Assembly: GCF_029278565.1 (NCBI RefSeq)
Contig: NZ_CP119559.1
Span: forward strand, 434,001 to 498,000
Direction of reading: 5' to 3'
DNA from: Haloarcula halophila
GTDB lineage: Archaea; Halobacteriota; Halobacteria; Halobacteriales; Haloarculaceae
DNA length: 64,000 nucleotides
Position 1 is the first letter of the stretch. Each line of letters starts with the position of its first letter. Shown in pieces: positions 31,846 through 41,868 of this stretch. Under the pieces are notes generated by a model. The model ran no database searches, had not been told where the DNA came from, and saw only the letters and a program-made list of their open reading frames with translations. Made by a program: the position numbers and the translations under genes.

Positions 31846-34800
31846 ATGCGGTTGCGAACGGCACTCAACGACTACAAGCGTGGGGGAGACGCCGAGGCGT
31901 CGACGGGTGCGTTCTCCGGACACGGGGACCGACTCGTCCACGTCGCGCCATCGGGGAGCGTCCGTGACTACTCCAGTGCGATCTCCGGGCTGTACGGGAT
32001 CGATCGCTCGCGGTTCGGCATCGAGACGCCGCGCCGGACGATCTGGCTGGACGAGGTAGAGACGGTCAGACAACACTACTACCGGGAGACGACGTTGATC
32101 GAGACGGAGTACGACGCCGGGGAGTTCACCGTCCACCAGTACGACCTGACGCTGGGCCGTGCCCATCTCACGCACGTGGAACTCCGTGGAGCAGTCCCAC
32201 CGAACGCGTCGTTGCTCGCCTTTCTCACGTTGGCACCAGAGGGGCGAGAGACACAGGTCGGTCGGCTCGTCCACCCCGAGAAAGGCCCCGACGACGGGAC
32301 CGTCGTCGAGGTGTTTCACCACGACGAACACGACTACGTCTCGGCCACGACAGGGCTGGCCAGCGTTCGCGGGCAAGTTCCCGAGACGTTCCCCGAACTG
32401 GTAGCCGACGACCCGGTCGGGTTTCCCCGGGAGAAGCCACGCGAGCGATACGAGGATACACATCTGAGTGGCGACGTGGTCGTCCAGGCACCGCTCGAAC
32501 AGGAGGGGCGGGGGCTCCGAACCACGATCGTGACACAGCTCTCGGACCACGGGGATATCGACCGCGAGACGGCGATCCGCGATCTCCAGTCGTGTACGGA
32601 GCGGTTCCAGAGCGCCCGGGACATCAAAGCGGCCGCGCGGGACCGGACGGAGATCACTGTCCCGGAGGACATCGCCCGCGAACGCGTCGTCCAGAGCGAT
32701 CTCAGGGCACTCGATCTCTTGCGAGCGCCCAGTGGCGGCCGGATCGCAGCACCGGAGTTCGATCCGTTCTACCGCAACTCGGGCGGATACGGCTACACGT
32801 GGTTCCGAGACGACGCACGTATCGCTCAGTCGCTGCTGACTGCGACCGCCGAGTTGGGGTTGACTGTCGACGACGAACTCGTCGAGAGCGCGCAGTTGTA
32901 CTGTCGAACACAGTTGTCCGACGGCACCTGGCCCCACCGTGTCTGGGCGCGCGACGGATCGCTAGCACCCGGCTGGGCGCACGCACACGTCGAGGGCGAC
33001 GACGACTCCCTGGAGTACCAGGCCGACCAGACGGCGACGGTAGCCGCGTTCCTGGCGGCGCTACTCCGGGAACGGCGGGACCTGCTCTCCCCCGAGACCG
33101 CCAGCGAGATCCGGGAGACCATCGAAGCAGCGGTGGGGGCGATGGAGCGGCATCTCGACGACGGCGGCCTCCCCGGTCCGTGTCAGAATCTCTGGGAGGA
33201 CATGGTCGGCCAGTTCACCCACACGGCGGCGACGTACCTCGAAGCGTTCGCGACTGTCGCGGGCGCACCGGTCGCCGACGACCTCCGCGAGCGAGCGCGC
33301 AGTGGCGCAGCGGCAGTCGCGGACGGACTCGATCGACTCTGGGAGGACGCGACCCGGACGTACGCGCTTCGGCTGACCGACGGGGGACTGGACCTGCGGC
33401 TCGACGCCGCGACGTTCGCGCTCGTCGATGCGTTCGCCGCGTACACGGCGCTCGACGGTGTCGAGATGGACGCCGAGACGGCCGAGCGGCTCACCGACCA
33501 CGTCGGCGCGTGTCTCGACGAACTCTACCGGAACCCGGCCGGCGAGCCGGTAGCCGGGTTGATCCGGTACGAGGGGGACACCTGGCGGACCGACGGCCAG
33601 GACGGCGAGAAGATCTGGGGGTTGACGACGGCGATGGGCGCCGCCGCGGCCGCGCGACTCGGTGCGGTGCTGGAAGCGAACGGTCGCGACGGGACGGCGT
33701 TCTTCGAGCGTGCCGCCGGACTCTACGGACTGCTCGAACACGACGGGCCGCTGGTGACGGATCTGGGATACCTGCCCGAACAGCTCTACGACGACGGGCG
33801 GGCCGACAGCGGGACGCCGCTGGGGTTCGCACACGGCTATCGGTTGCAGGCGACTGCGATCCTCGCGGCCCACGATGCGCTGCCCAGCGCCGCGCCCTCG
33901 CCCTCCGGGCCGCCGGACAGACCCCGCTGGACGACCGGCGAGAAATTCGGGGTCGGAACCGTCGCCGACCACCGGACTGCGGACCCCTCTCGGGTCTGGT
34001 TCACGCTCACTGCCGGTGCGCTGACGGAAGTCCGGTTCCCGCGGGTGGACCTGATGAACCTCCGGACAGTTGATTTCATCGTCTCCTGTCGGACGGACGA
34101 CTACACGGTCAGGACCCACGTCGAGGGGGCCGGCCGGGCCGACGGGTCCGTCGAGCGGCGGGTCGAGCCGACGGCGGCGGACGCGCTCTGTTTCCGCCAC
34201 GTCGTCACCGAAACCGGCGACGGACAGGGCCACGAGTGGCGGCTCACGGTCGAATACGTCGCCGATCCCGACCACGACGCGGTCGTCGCCGACGTCGAGT
34301 TCGAGGCACGGGACGGGAACCAGTACGACCTGTTCGCGGCAGCCGACGTGGCACTGGCAAACAGCGGGACGCAGGACCGCGGCCTCCGACTGGGCCAGCC
34401 CGGTCGGTACCACCTCGCAGCGAGGGACGCGAGCGCCTACACCGGGTCCTCAACCGAGCCACGGTTGGTCGACGAGGACGGGGAGGGATACTCGGTCGCC
34501 CTCGCGATGGTCGCGGCCGACCGCTTCGACTGGGCGACCGTCGGCACCAGCGGGAGCCGACCGATCAGCGAACTGTTCGCGGACGGCAGACGGCCCGAGC
34601 CCAGAGAGTCGATATCGAACGAGAGCGTCGTCCTCGTCGGGCAACTGGGAGCCGGCGAGCGCCTCTCGGAGACGCTGGCGCTTGGCTTCGCCCGACAGGC
34701 CGACACTGCCGCGGCATTGGGGGAGGCCGAAGGCGCACTGGCGACCGGGTACGACGCTGTCAGGGACGGGTACGTGGAGTCCTGGCAGTCGTTCCTCGAA

Positions 34801-36369
34801 GACCGTCCGCTTCCGGAGTCGGTGGCCGGCGACCCCGAACTGGCGGCCCAGTACCGGACCGCACTGATGACGCTGCTCGCCGTCGAGGACAAGACGTTCC
34901 TGGGTGGCTCGATCGCGTCGCCGTCGGTCCCGTGGGGCGAGGCCGTCACGGCCGAGGAGCCCAAGGGGTACGGCTACAACTTCGTCTGGGCGCGGGACCT
35001 CTATCAGGTGTTTACCGCGTTCGAACTCGTCGACGACCTGGACACCGCCGTCACCCAACTGGAGTACATCTATCGGTACCAGCAGGACGAGAACGGCTTC
35101 ATCCCGCAGAACACGTACCTCAACGGGAACACCCGCTGGGGCGGCGAACAGATGGACAACATCTCGCTCCCGCAGGTGATGGCGGCCCGTCTGCTGGAAC
35201 GGGGATACGGGTTCGCGGACGTCGGGTACGACTACGAGCACGTCCGCCGGTCGGCCGACTACGTGGTCCGCAACGGCCCCGCGACGGGCCAGGAGCGCTG
35301 GGAAGAGGAGTCGGGCTACTCGCCGTCGACCATCGCCGCCGAGATCGCCGGGCTAGCCTGCGCAGCACAGATCGCTCTGGAAACAGACCGGGACGCCGAC
35401 GCGCTGGTGTGGCTCTCGCTTGCGGACCGCTGGGCAAACATGGTCGAGAACTGGACGGCGACACACACCGGAACGGACAGGCATACCCGAACGCCGTATT
35501 TCGTCCGGATCACCCGTGACGGCAACCCGGAGACGGGCTTCCGACGGCGGCTGGCCAACGGCGGCCCACAACTGGACGAACGGGATATCATCGACGCCGG
35601 GTTCCTCGAACTGGTGCGATTGGGGGTCGTCCCGTGGGACGACGAGACGGTCCGGAACTCGGTCGCCGAGGTCGACGACACGATCCGCGTCGATCTCCCC
35701 GCCGGGGCGGCCTTCTACCGGTACAACGGCGACAGCTACGGCGAACGCGACCGCGAGAACAGCGGCGCACCGTGGGCCATCGAGAACAGCGGGAAGGGCC
35801 GGCTCTGGCCGTTGTTGACCGGCGAGCGCGGCGAGTACGAGTTGCTGGCCGACACCGACGAGGACGCCCTGGAACCGACCGAACTCCTCCGGACGATGCA
35901 GCGGTTCGCGAACTCCGGACGGATGATCGCGGAACAGGTCTGGGACAGGGAGTACAGCACGGAGTACGACTGGGAGTACGGCGAAGGGACGGGATCGGCA
36001 ACGCCGCTCGCCTGGGCGATGGCACAGTTCATCAGGCTCGCCCACGGGATCGACGAGGGACGACCTGCGGAAACACCGGCGTTCGTCCGTGAGCGCTACA
36101 GCGAGGCTGGACGCCACGATCCGGACCGAAGCCCGGGGCTCCGGGTCGATACCAGTTTCGAGGGGAACCAGGTCGTCGTCACCGTCGAGACCACTGCTGC
36201 GGTCGTCGCGATCAAGACGCCGACAGACACCGCGCTGGTCGAACCCGACGACGGGGCGTTCGAGGAGCGGTTGGCGATCCAGTACGGAGAGAACGATATC
36301 CTGGTGGCCGCTGCGGCCGAGCGCGACATCGAGTCCGCTGGAACGACCGTCAGGCGGCTCACAGTGTGA
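31846..36369 (+). CDS. Tandem double glucoamylase (GH15), 1507 residues
   Basis: A TATA-like CATATATC lies 25-32 bases before ATG 31846. Residues about 1-690 form one GH15-like unit (GGYGYTWFRDDARIAQSL; SLEYQADQTATV). Residues about 695-1507 form a second: N-terminal beta-sandwich (FGVGTVADHRTADPSRVWFT), then GYGYNFVWARDLYQVF, RWGGEQMDNISLPQV, YSPSTIAAEIAGL and TGSATPLAWAMAQFIRL. GH15 glucan 1,4-alpha-glucosidases release glucose from non-reducing ends. At the position usually holding the general base Glu near the end of each unit, half 2 has Gln1394 and half 1 has Gly664. No signal peptide, so it acts inside the cell on glycogen. Confidence 0.88.
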   Translation: MRLRTALNDYKRGGDAEASTGAFSGHGDRLVHVAPSGSVRDYSSAISGLYGIDRSRFGIETPRRTIWLDEVETVRQHYYRETTLIETEYDAGEFTVHQYDLTLGRAHLTHVELRGAVPPNASLLAFLTLAPEGRETQVGRLVHPEKGPDDGTVVEVFHHDEHDYVSATTGLASVRGQVPETFPELVADDPVGFPREKPRERYEDTHLSGDVVVQAPLEQEGRGLRTTIVTQLSDHGDIDRETAIRDLQSCTERFQSARDIKAAARDRTEITVPEDIARERVVQSDLRALDLLRAPSGGRIAAPEFDPFYRNSGGYGYTWFRDDARIAQSLLTATAELGLTVDDELVESAQLYCRTQLSDGTWPHRVWARDGSLAPGWAHAHVEGDDDSLEYQADQTATVAAFLAALLRERRDLLSPETASEIRETIEAAVGAMERHLDDGGLPGPCQNLWEDMVGQFTHTAATYLEAFATVAGAPVADDLRERARSGAAAVADGLDRLWEDATRTYALRLTDGGLDLRLDAATFALVDAFAAYTALDGVEMDAETAERLTDHVGACLDELYRNPAGEPVAGLIRYEGDTWRTDGQDGEKIWGLTTAMGAAAAARLGAVLEANGRDGTAFFERAAGLYGLLEHDGPLVTDLGYLPEQLYDDGRADSGTPLGFAHGYRLQATAILAAHDALPSAAPSPSGPPDRPRWTTGEKFGVGTVADHRTADPSRVWFTLTAGALTEVRFPRVDLMNLRTVDFIVSCRTDDYTVRTHVEGAGRADGSVERRVEPTAADALCFRHVVTETGDGQGHEWRLTVEYVADPDHDAVVADVEFEARDGNQYDLFAAADVALANSGTQDRGLRLGQPGRYHLAARDASAYTGSSTEPRLVDEDGEGYSVALAMVAADRFDWATVGTSGSRPISELFADGRRPEPRESISNESVVLVGQLGAGERLSETLALGFARQADTAAALGEAEGALATGYDAVRDGYVESWQSFLEDRPLPESVAGDPELAAQYRTALMTLLAVEDKTFLGGSIASPSVPWGEAVTAEEPKGYGYNFVWARDLYQVFTAFELVDDLDTAVTQLEYIYRYQQDENGFIPQNTYLNGNTRWGGEQMDNISLPQVMAARLLERGYGFADVGYDYEHVRRSADYVVRNGPATGQERWEEESGYSPSTIAAEIAGLACAAQIALETDRDADALVWLSLADRWANMVENWTATHTGTDRHTRTPYFVRITRDGNPETGFRRRLANGGPQLDERDIIDAGFLELVRLGVVPWDDETVRNSVAEVDDTIRVDLPAGAAFYRYNGDSYGERDRENSGAPWAIENSGKGRLWPLLTGERGEYELLADTDEDALEPTELLRTMQRFANSGRMIAEQVWDREYSTEYDWEYGEGTGSATPLAWAMAQFIRLAHGIDEGRPAETPAFVRERYSEAGRHDPDRSPGLRVDTSFEGNQVVVTVETTAAVVAIKTPTDTALVEPDDGAFEERLAIQYGENDILVAAAAERDIESAGTTVRRLTV

Positions 36370-36441
36370 CCGTCACCCCCTGGGATCGGCCCTCACCAGT
36401 AAGGGGGGCGAGTGAGGCTCCCCGCCGTTGTCAGAGACGGT

Positions 36442-36810
36442 ATGGAACTGACGCAAGCACGGTCCGAGGTGGTCGCCGATCAGGGGGAGAACACGCTGCA
36501 TCTCGTCCTCCGGGGACGGCCGACCCCCGAGGAGGCCACCCGGCTCGCCGTCGAAGCGGTCACCTCGGCACGACATCTCGATACGGGATTCACGCTCGTC
36601 ACGGATACCTCCGCCCTCGGTGACCGATCAAACGACGTCGTCGAGCCGTTCGTCCGGGCCCGAGACCAGCTCCGTGAGATGGCGTGTGGGCGGATGGTCA
36701 GTGTCGTCGCGGGCGAGTCAGCCGAGGACCCGACCCGGGGCGACCACCGAGTCGAGACGACGACCTCGCTCGCAACGACAGCGGGAACGCGGGTTCCGGT
36801 AACTGACTGA
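36442..36810 (+). CDS. Hypothetical protein, possibly STAS-like
   Basis: The 122-residue protein starts at ATG 36442 (MELTQARSEVVADQGENTLH). TGFTLVTDTSALGDRSNDVV with following FVRARDQLREM is reminiscent of the strand-loop-helix of STAS/SpoIIAA folds, but no phosphorylatable Ser context is clear. Gaps on both sides are short (72 and 186 bases). Function is unknown. Confidence 0.6.
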   Translation: MELTQARSEVVADQGENTLHLVLRGRPTPEEATRLAVEAVTSARHLDTGFTLVTDTSALGDRSNDVVEPFVRARDQLREMACGRMVSVVAGESAEDPTRGDHRVETTTSLATTAGTRVPVTD

Positions 36811-36996
36811 CCGGTCGGGGAAAGATTGAAGTCGATTCGTGTTATACGCTAACATGGAGCGCACGACTCCCGGCGGGAACCACCGTCGTATTATTCCGGG
36901 ATTGGCACCGACGGCCAACCGATGCAGCGGGGGACGGCCACCCCGCTGACTACTTCACCCTTATATTGACTCGTCCAGTAGCAGTGCGTAGCGTCC

Positions 36997-37512
36997 ATGA
37001 CCGCGTTGCGCGCTGTCGTCCGGTTCGGCGAACACCAGCCACTCGGTGACGGAGTCGTCCCGGTGGTAGAGGCCCACCTCTACGGGGACGGGTTGGCCAG
37101 GTTCGTCGCCTTCCGGGTCACCGACGGGCCGGAACTCGAACGGGTTCCGGGCGCGTACGCGGCGGATTTCGACGCCGACCCCGCCTATCCGGTGACGGAT
37201 CTGCTCCTCGCGTTCCCCGAGGCCCGTGGACTCTCCTCGGTCGGACAGCGCCTCGATACCCTCTCGACGAAGGCCGAAGCCAACTACGGGCAGTCCTTCG
37301 AGGCGATGGTGTTGACGACCGACGTCGAGTGGGGAAGCGACGGCTACGGGCGGCTCTTCGAGGGACGGAGCCAACTGGAGGCACACCCGTTCGACGGCGT
37401 CGCAGCCGTGACGCTCTTGCCGGGCGTGAGCGAGCGCCGGCGGGAGGGACTCCGTGCGAACCTCGACCGACTCGACGGCACCACGGCGGTCTACACAGCC
37501 GACAGTGACTGA
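36997..37512 (+). CDS. Hypothetical protein upstream of dinB
   Basis: The 171-residue alpha/beta protein begins MTALRAVVRFGEHQPLGDGV, with a TATA box (CTTATATT, 36959-36966) about 31 bases upstream. EANYGQSFEAMVLTTDVEWG is the most distinctive segment. Its end overlaps the GTG start of dinB, so the two are co-transcribed. No domain is recognised. Confidence 0.65.
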   Translation: MTALRAVVRFGEHQPLGDGVVPVVEAHLYGDGLARFVAFRVTDGPELERVPGAYAADFDADPAYPVTDLLLAFPEARGLSSVGQRLDTLSTKAEANYGQSFEAMVLTTDVEWGSDGYGRLFEGRSQLEAHPFDGVAAVTLLPGVSERRREGLRANLDRLDGTTAVYTADSD

Positions 37513-38845
37513 CAACGATACCGACTTGGCGAGCGACCACGCATGGGCAGACATGGACGGGCAGCGACTGCCCGGGACGAGCCGACGCGAGCGGGTCGTC
37601 GCCCACGTCGACATGGACTGTTTCTATGCGGCCTGCGAGCGGCGGCGCGAACCGGCGCTCCGCGGCGAGCCACTGGTCGTCGGGATGGGCTACGAACCCG
37701 ACGAGTCACACGGTGCAGTGGCGACGGCCAGCTACGAGGCCCGGGAGTACGGCGTCGAGTCGGCCATGCCCATCTCCGAGGCGCTGGACCTGCTCCCCCG
37801 GAACGTCGAGGCCGCGGACGACCCCGAGTTGGACGTCTCCGACGCCGGCTTCTACCGCCCGGTCGACCTGGACTACTACGAGCGCGTCGCCGGGGAGGTG
37901 AAGACGATCCTCCAGGAGACCGCCGAGACCGTCCGTGAAGTGAGCATCGACGAAGCCTACCTTGACGTCACCGACGTGGTCGAGTGGGACGGCGCACGGG
38001 AGTGGGCGGCCACGCTCAAAGACCGGATCGAGGCGTCGGTCGGGGTGGTCGCAAGCGTCGGGCTGGCACCGACGATGAGCGCGGCGAAAGTCGCCAGCGA
38101 CTACGACAAACCGGACGGGCTGGTCGTCGTCGAACCCGGCGAAATCCGGGAGTTTTTCGCGCCGCTGCCCGTCGAAGAGGTCCACGGCGTCGGTCCGGTG
38201 ACTGCCAGGGAACTCGCGAGTATGCGGATCGAGACAGCGGGCGAGTTGGCCGACGCCGATCCGGAACTGCTCGCGGGCGCGTTCGGCGAGCGCGGCCGGG
38301 AGATCCGCCGGTTCGCCCGCGGCGAGGACGACCGCGACGTGACCCCGAAAGGGGACCCAAAGAGTCTCTCGCGGGAGTCCGCGTTCACCGAGGCGACGGA
38401 CGACGGCGAGACGGTTCGACGCCGCGTCCGGACGCTCGCCGAGGCCGTCGCGGACCGCGCACAGCGCCAGGAAGCCAGATATCAGACGATCGGGATCAAG
38501 GTCGTCACCCCGCCGTTCGAGCGCAACACGCGCGCCCGTTCGTTACCCGGACCCGTCGAAGACCCGGAACTCGTCGAATCGGTCGCGCTGGATCTCCTCG
38601 AAGAGTTCGCCGAGACCGAGATCCGAAAGGTCGGCGTTCGGGTCTCCAACCTGGACTTCTCTGCCGGCCAGCAGGCCAGTCTCGACGGGTTCGAGTCCGC
38701 CGGCGAGGAGAGCGCGGAACCGACCGATAGTCCGGGGACGGATGGACAGACACATCTCGGTACGTTCGACGGATCGACTGCGGCCGATGGCCCGACCCGA
38801 CTCGATACGATGAACGGCCAGACCACGCTCGACGAGTTCCGCTGA
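37505..38845 (+). CDS. dinB: DNA polymerase IV (Y-family) with PCNA-binding tail
   Basis: 446 residues from GTG 37505; ATG 37553 (430 residues) is an equally plausible start. Catalytic motifs are VAHVDMDCFYAACE and SIDEAYLD. The helix-hairpin-helix VEEVHGVGPVTARELASM and the little-finger region follow. The last residues, QTTLDEFR, are a PIP box that docks on PCNA. A 70-residue acidic Gly/Thr-rich linker separates polymerase and PIP box. It performs translesion synthesis. Confidence 0.93.
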   Translation: MTDNDTDLASDHAWADMDGQRLPGTSRRERVVAHVDMDCFYAACERRREPALRGEPLVVGMGYEPDESHGAVATASYEAREYGVESAMPISEALDLLPRNVEAADDPELDVSDAGFYRPVDLDYYERVAGEVKTILQETAETVREVSIDEAYLDVTDVVEWDGAREWAATLKDRIEASVGVVASVGLAPTMSAAKVASDYDKPDGLVVVEPGEIREFFAPLPVEEVHGVGPVTARELASMRIETAGELADADPELLAGAFGERGREIRRFARGEDDRDVTPKGDPKSLSRESAFTEATDDGETVRRRVRTLAEAVADRAQRQEARYQTIGIKVVTPPFERNTRARSLPGPVEDPELVESVALDLLEEFAETEIRKVGVRVSNLDFSAGQQASLDGFESAGEESAEPTDSPGTDGQTHLGTFDGSTAADGPTRLDTMNGQTTLDEFR

Positions 38846-38846
38846 G

Positions 38847-39194
38847 TCAGTCCACGCCGTGTTCCAGGTTCTCTAGGAGTTTCCCGACGAACAACCCCGC
38901 CCGTGGCGAGAGCGAGTCCTCCGGCGGGACCGTCGTCGGGTGAGCCGCGAGCGTCCGGACGAACTGCTCGCCGTGAGTCATCGCCCGGAGCATGTCGACC
39001 ACGTCGACGGTCAACCCCTCGTCGGAGGTGTCGACCTCGGGGAACTGCTCCCTGTAGGCGTCGGTGTACTCGATCGTCCAGGCAGGCCCACCGACGGCTT
39101 CGACGATGGCCTCCAGCGGGCCGATCTCGATCCGCCCCTCGGCGGTCCCGACGTAGACGGTCCCGTCCTGGACGACTGTCTCGTACCGTGCCAT
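38847..39194 (-). CDS. Hypothetical haloarchaeal protein
   Basis: A 115-residue acidic protein, MARYETVVQDGTVYVGTAEG, with a strand-rich first half (IEIGPLEAIVEAVGGP) and helical second half (VDVVDMLRAMTHGEQFVRTL). It is convergent with dinB, one base after its stop. No domain is recognised. Confidence 0.6.
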   Translation of the reverse strand: MARYETVVQDGTVYVGTAEGRIEIGPLEAIVEAVGGPAWTIEYTDAYREQFPEVDTSDEGLTVDVVDMLRAMTHGEQFVRTLAAHPTTVPPEDSLSPRAGLFVGKLLENLEHGVD

Positions 39195-39323
39195 CACTCA
39201 CCAGACCACATGGGGGTTCGGTTCCCACGGCATTAGGGATTTCCCGGATCAGTGGCGTCAACGGACGACAGACGCCTGTCTGACGGATAGTTATGGGCTG
39301 TGGGTGTCTTCGACACAGTACGA

Positions 39324-41114
39324 ATGGCAGAGACCGAACAGATAACCGTCGCCGATACGAGCGACGGCGTCGGCGGGAACACCGATCCCGGTCGCCCGGT
39401 GAACCTCCCGGTGGTGGAACTGCTCACCGGTCGCGGGTTCATCACCGGCAAGAGCGGGAGCGGGAAGAGCAACTCCGCGAGCGTCATCGCGGAGAAACTG
39501 CTCGACAACGGGTTCGGGTTGCTCATCGTCGACATCGACGGGGAGTACTACGGGCTCAAAGAGGAGTACGAGATCCTCCACGTCGGCGGCGACGAGGAGT
39601 GTGACATCCAGGTCACCGAGGATCACGCGGGCAAGATCGCGTCGCTCGCACTGGAACAGAACGTCCCGATCATCCTGGACATCTCGTCGTTTCTCGACGA
39701 GGAAGCGGCCGAGACGCTGCTGACGGAAGTCGCCAAGCAACTGTTCGCCAAGGCGAAAAAGCAGAAACAGCCGTTCCTGATGCTCGTCGAGGAGTGCCAC
39801 GAGTGGATGCCCGAGAAGGGGTCGATGGGCGAAGTCGGGAAGATGCTCATCAAGATCGGCAAACGCGGCCGGAAACACGGGCTGGGGATCGTCGGCATCA
39901 GCCAGCGGCCGGCCGACGTCAAGAAAGACTACATCACCCAGTGTGACTGGCTCGTCTGGCACCGGCTGACCTGGAACAACGACACCAAGGTCGTCGGGCG
40001 GATCCTCGATTCCACATACGCCGATGCCGTCGAGGATCTCGCCGACGGGGAAGCGTTCCTGATGACGGATTGGGCCGAAGCCGTCCACCGGGTCCAGTTT
40101 CGCCGCAAGCAGACCTTCGACGCGGGCGCGACGCCGGGCCTCGACGACTTCGAGCGCCCGGAACTGAAGTCCGTCAGCGAGGATCTCGTCTCGGAACTGG
40201 AGACGATCAGCGAGGAGCAACAGGCCACCGAGAACCGCATCCAGGAACTACGGGAGGAACTCGACGAGAAGAACTCACGGATCGCGGAACTGGAACGGGA
40301 ACTCCAGGACGCACGGGACCTCTCGCGGATGGCCGAACAGTTCACCGAGGCACTGGTCGACCACGTCGACGATTACAACCCCGGACGGACCGCGAAAGAA
40401 GAGGAACGGAGACGCCAGGACCGGTTCACTGATGCCGCCGACGGACAGAACGCCGGGGACGACGCGGCTGCCGAGAACGAGACACCGGAGACCCCCTCCG
40501 GCGGCGGTTTCGGCGACGCGTTCGGCGACTTCGTACCCGAGGAAGGGATGGACAGCCCGCCGACCGCCGACGCTAACGGCGAATCCGCCGGAGCGGACGC
40601 GGTGTCAGCCAACGGCCACGGGGACGGCGACGACGCCGAGTCCGCCTTCGCCGCGGCGATGGCGTCGGTTGGCAGCGGGTCCTCGGGAGCCAGCGAGCAG
40701 GCTGACGCCGGCGGTGCGACCGCCCAGAGTGGGACCACGGCTCCGGCCGGCGACGCGGCCGCACCGATCGATCCGATCGACGGCTCGGTCCCGGAGGCTG
40801 TCGCGGATCTCGCTGCCGACATCGCCGATCTGGAGGGGAAGACGCGGCAGATGCTTTCCTTCTACGTCGAACAAGGTCCCGGGACGCCGTTGAACGCACA
40901 CTTCTCGGCCGGTGGCTCGGGGGACCGAACTGCAGCCTACGCCCGGAACCGAACCCTCAGGCTTCGCGGACTCGTCGAACACGTCGGGCGTGGCTCTTAC
41001 GACGTGCGACTGGACCAGCTCCTCGACGAGGAGACGGCGACGGATCTCCCCGCCGAACAGCGCAAGGAGTACGCCGACAGACTCGAAGGACAGATCGTCG
41101 ACACCGAGGAGTAG
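39324..41114 (+). CDS. HerA/DUF87-type ATPase
   Basis: 596 residues from ATG 39324. Walker A is FITGKSGSGKSNSAS, Walker B is FLMLVEECHEWMPE, with KRGRKHGLGIVGISQRPAD (arginine-finger and sensor region) after it: a HerA-like hexameric helicase/translocase core (about 25-270). A coiled coil (290-350) and a long disordered acidic linker (360-500) precede a C-terminal winged-helix-like domain (about 505-595, GKTRQMLSFYVEQGPGTPLN). Unlike HerA proper it is not next to nurA/mre11/rad50. Cytosolic DNA translocation is likely; the substrate is unknown. Confidence 0.82.
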   Translation: MAETEQITVADTSDGVGGNTDPGRPVNLPVVELLTGRGFITGKSGSGKSNSASVIAEKLLDNGFGLLIVDIDGEYYGLKEEYEILHVGGDEECDIQVTEDHAGKIASLALEQNVPIILDISSFLDEEAAETLLTEVAKQLFAKAKKQKQPFLMLVEECHEWMPEKGSMGEVGKMLIKIGKRGRKHGLGIVGISQRPADVKKDYITQCDWLVWHRLTWNNDTKVVGRILDSTYADAVEDLADGEAFLMTDWAEAVHRVQFRRKQTFDAGATPGLDDFERPELKSVSEDLVSELETISEEQQATENRIQELREELDEKNSRIAELERELQDARDLSRMAEQFTEALVDHVDDYNPGRTAKEEERRRQDRFTDAADGQNAGDDAAAENETPETPSGGGFGDAFGDFVPEEGMDSPPTADANGESAGADAVSANGHGDGDDAESAFAAAMASVGSGSSGASEQADAGGATAQSGTTAPAGDAAAPIDPIDGSVPEAVADLAADIADLEGKTRQMLSFYVEQGPGTPLNAHFSAGGSGDRTAAYARNRTLRLRGLVEHVGRGSYDVRLDQLLDEETATDLPAEQRKEYADRLEGQIVDTEE

Positions 41115-41116
41115 GT

Positions 41117-41764
41117 TCAGACCAGCGGTTCGACGAGGTCTTCGAGTGCGGCCCGCGGGTCGTCCGCCTTCGCGACGCCGCTCGCCAGCAGGACCCCGGA
41201 CGCGCCGAGGTCACTCGCCGAGACGAGGTCCTCGCCGGTGGAGATTCCTGCGCCACACAGCACGTCCACGTCACCGTCGACCCGAGCGGCCGCGTCGACA
41301 GCGCGGGTGACGATGTCGGGGTCGGCCTTGCTGACCGGCGTCCCAGTCCCGATGAGTTCCGGCGGTTCGACGGCGACGGCGTCCGGGCCGAGCGCGGCCG
41401 CGGCACCGATCTGTGCCGGGTTGTTCGCACAGACGATCGTCTCCAGCCCGACTCGGTCGGCAGCGTCCAGGGAGCCGTCGATGTCTGCCAGTTTGAGCCG
41501 GTTCTCCGAGTGGTTAAGCAGGGTCCCGACGGCACCGGCGTCGGCGACGGCCTCGGCCAGCGTGCTGCCGGTGTGGCTGCCGTGTTCGACCGGGCTGACG
41601 TGCTGTGCCCACGTCTCGACGCCCGTCTCGGCGACGGACTCGATGTGTGCCGCCTGGGGTGCAACGGCGACGCGGACACCAGCGTCGTCGCTGACATCCG
41701 CTGCTGCAGTCGCGACCTCGATCGGATCACACGGGTACGCCTTCAGATTGACGAGAACGAACAT
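41117..41764 (-). CDS. tpiA: Triosephosphate isomerase
   Basis: The 215-residue protein has the short archaeal TPI form. Lys8 sits in NLKAYP, the catalytic His in LLNHSENR and the catalytic Glu in [19 protein letters not shown] and [14 protein letters not shown] bind the phosphate. It interconverts dihydroxyacetone phosphate and glyceraldehyde 3-phosphate. Convergent with the HerA-like gene. Confidence 0.95.
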   Translation of the reverse strand: MFVLVNLKAYPCDPIEVATAAADVSDDAGVRVAVAPQAAHIESVAETGVETWAQHVSPVEHGSHTGSTLAEAVADAGAVGTLLNHSENRLKLADIDGSLDAADRVGLETIVCANNPAQIGAAAALGPDAVAVEPPELIGTGTPVSKADPDIVTRAVDAAARVDGDVDVLCGAGISTGEDLVSASDLGASGVLLASGVAKADDPRAALEDLVEPLV

Positions 41765-41868
41765 ACGACTACCACCTCACCCGACGGGCAAATAGATTGT
41801 GCGGGTCCCGGTACCACACGAAAGCTGGGGGTATTAAGACGGATTACGCCCTCATCGACAACTGAACC

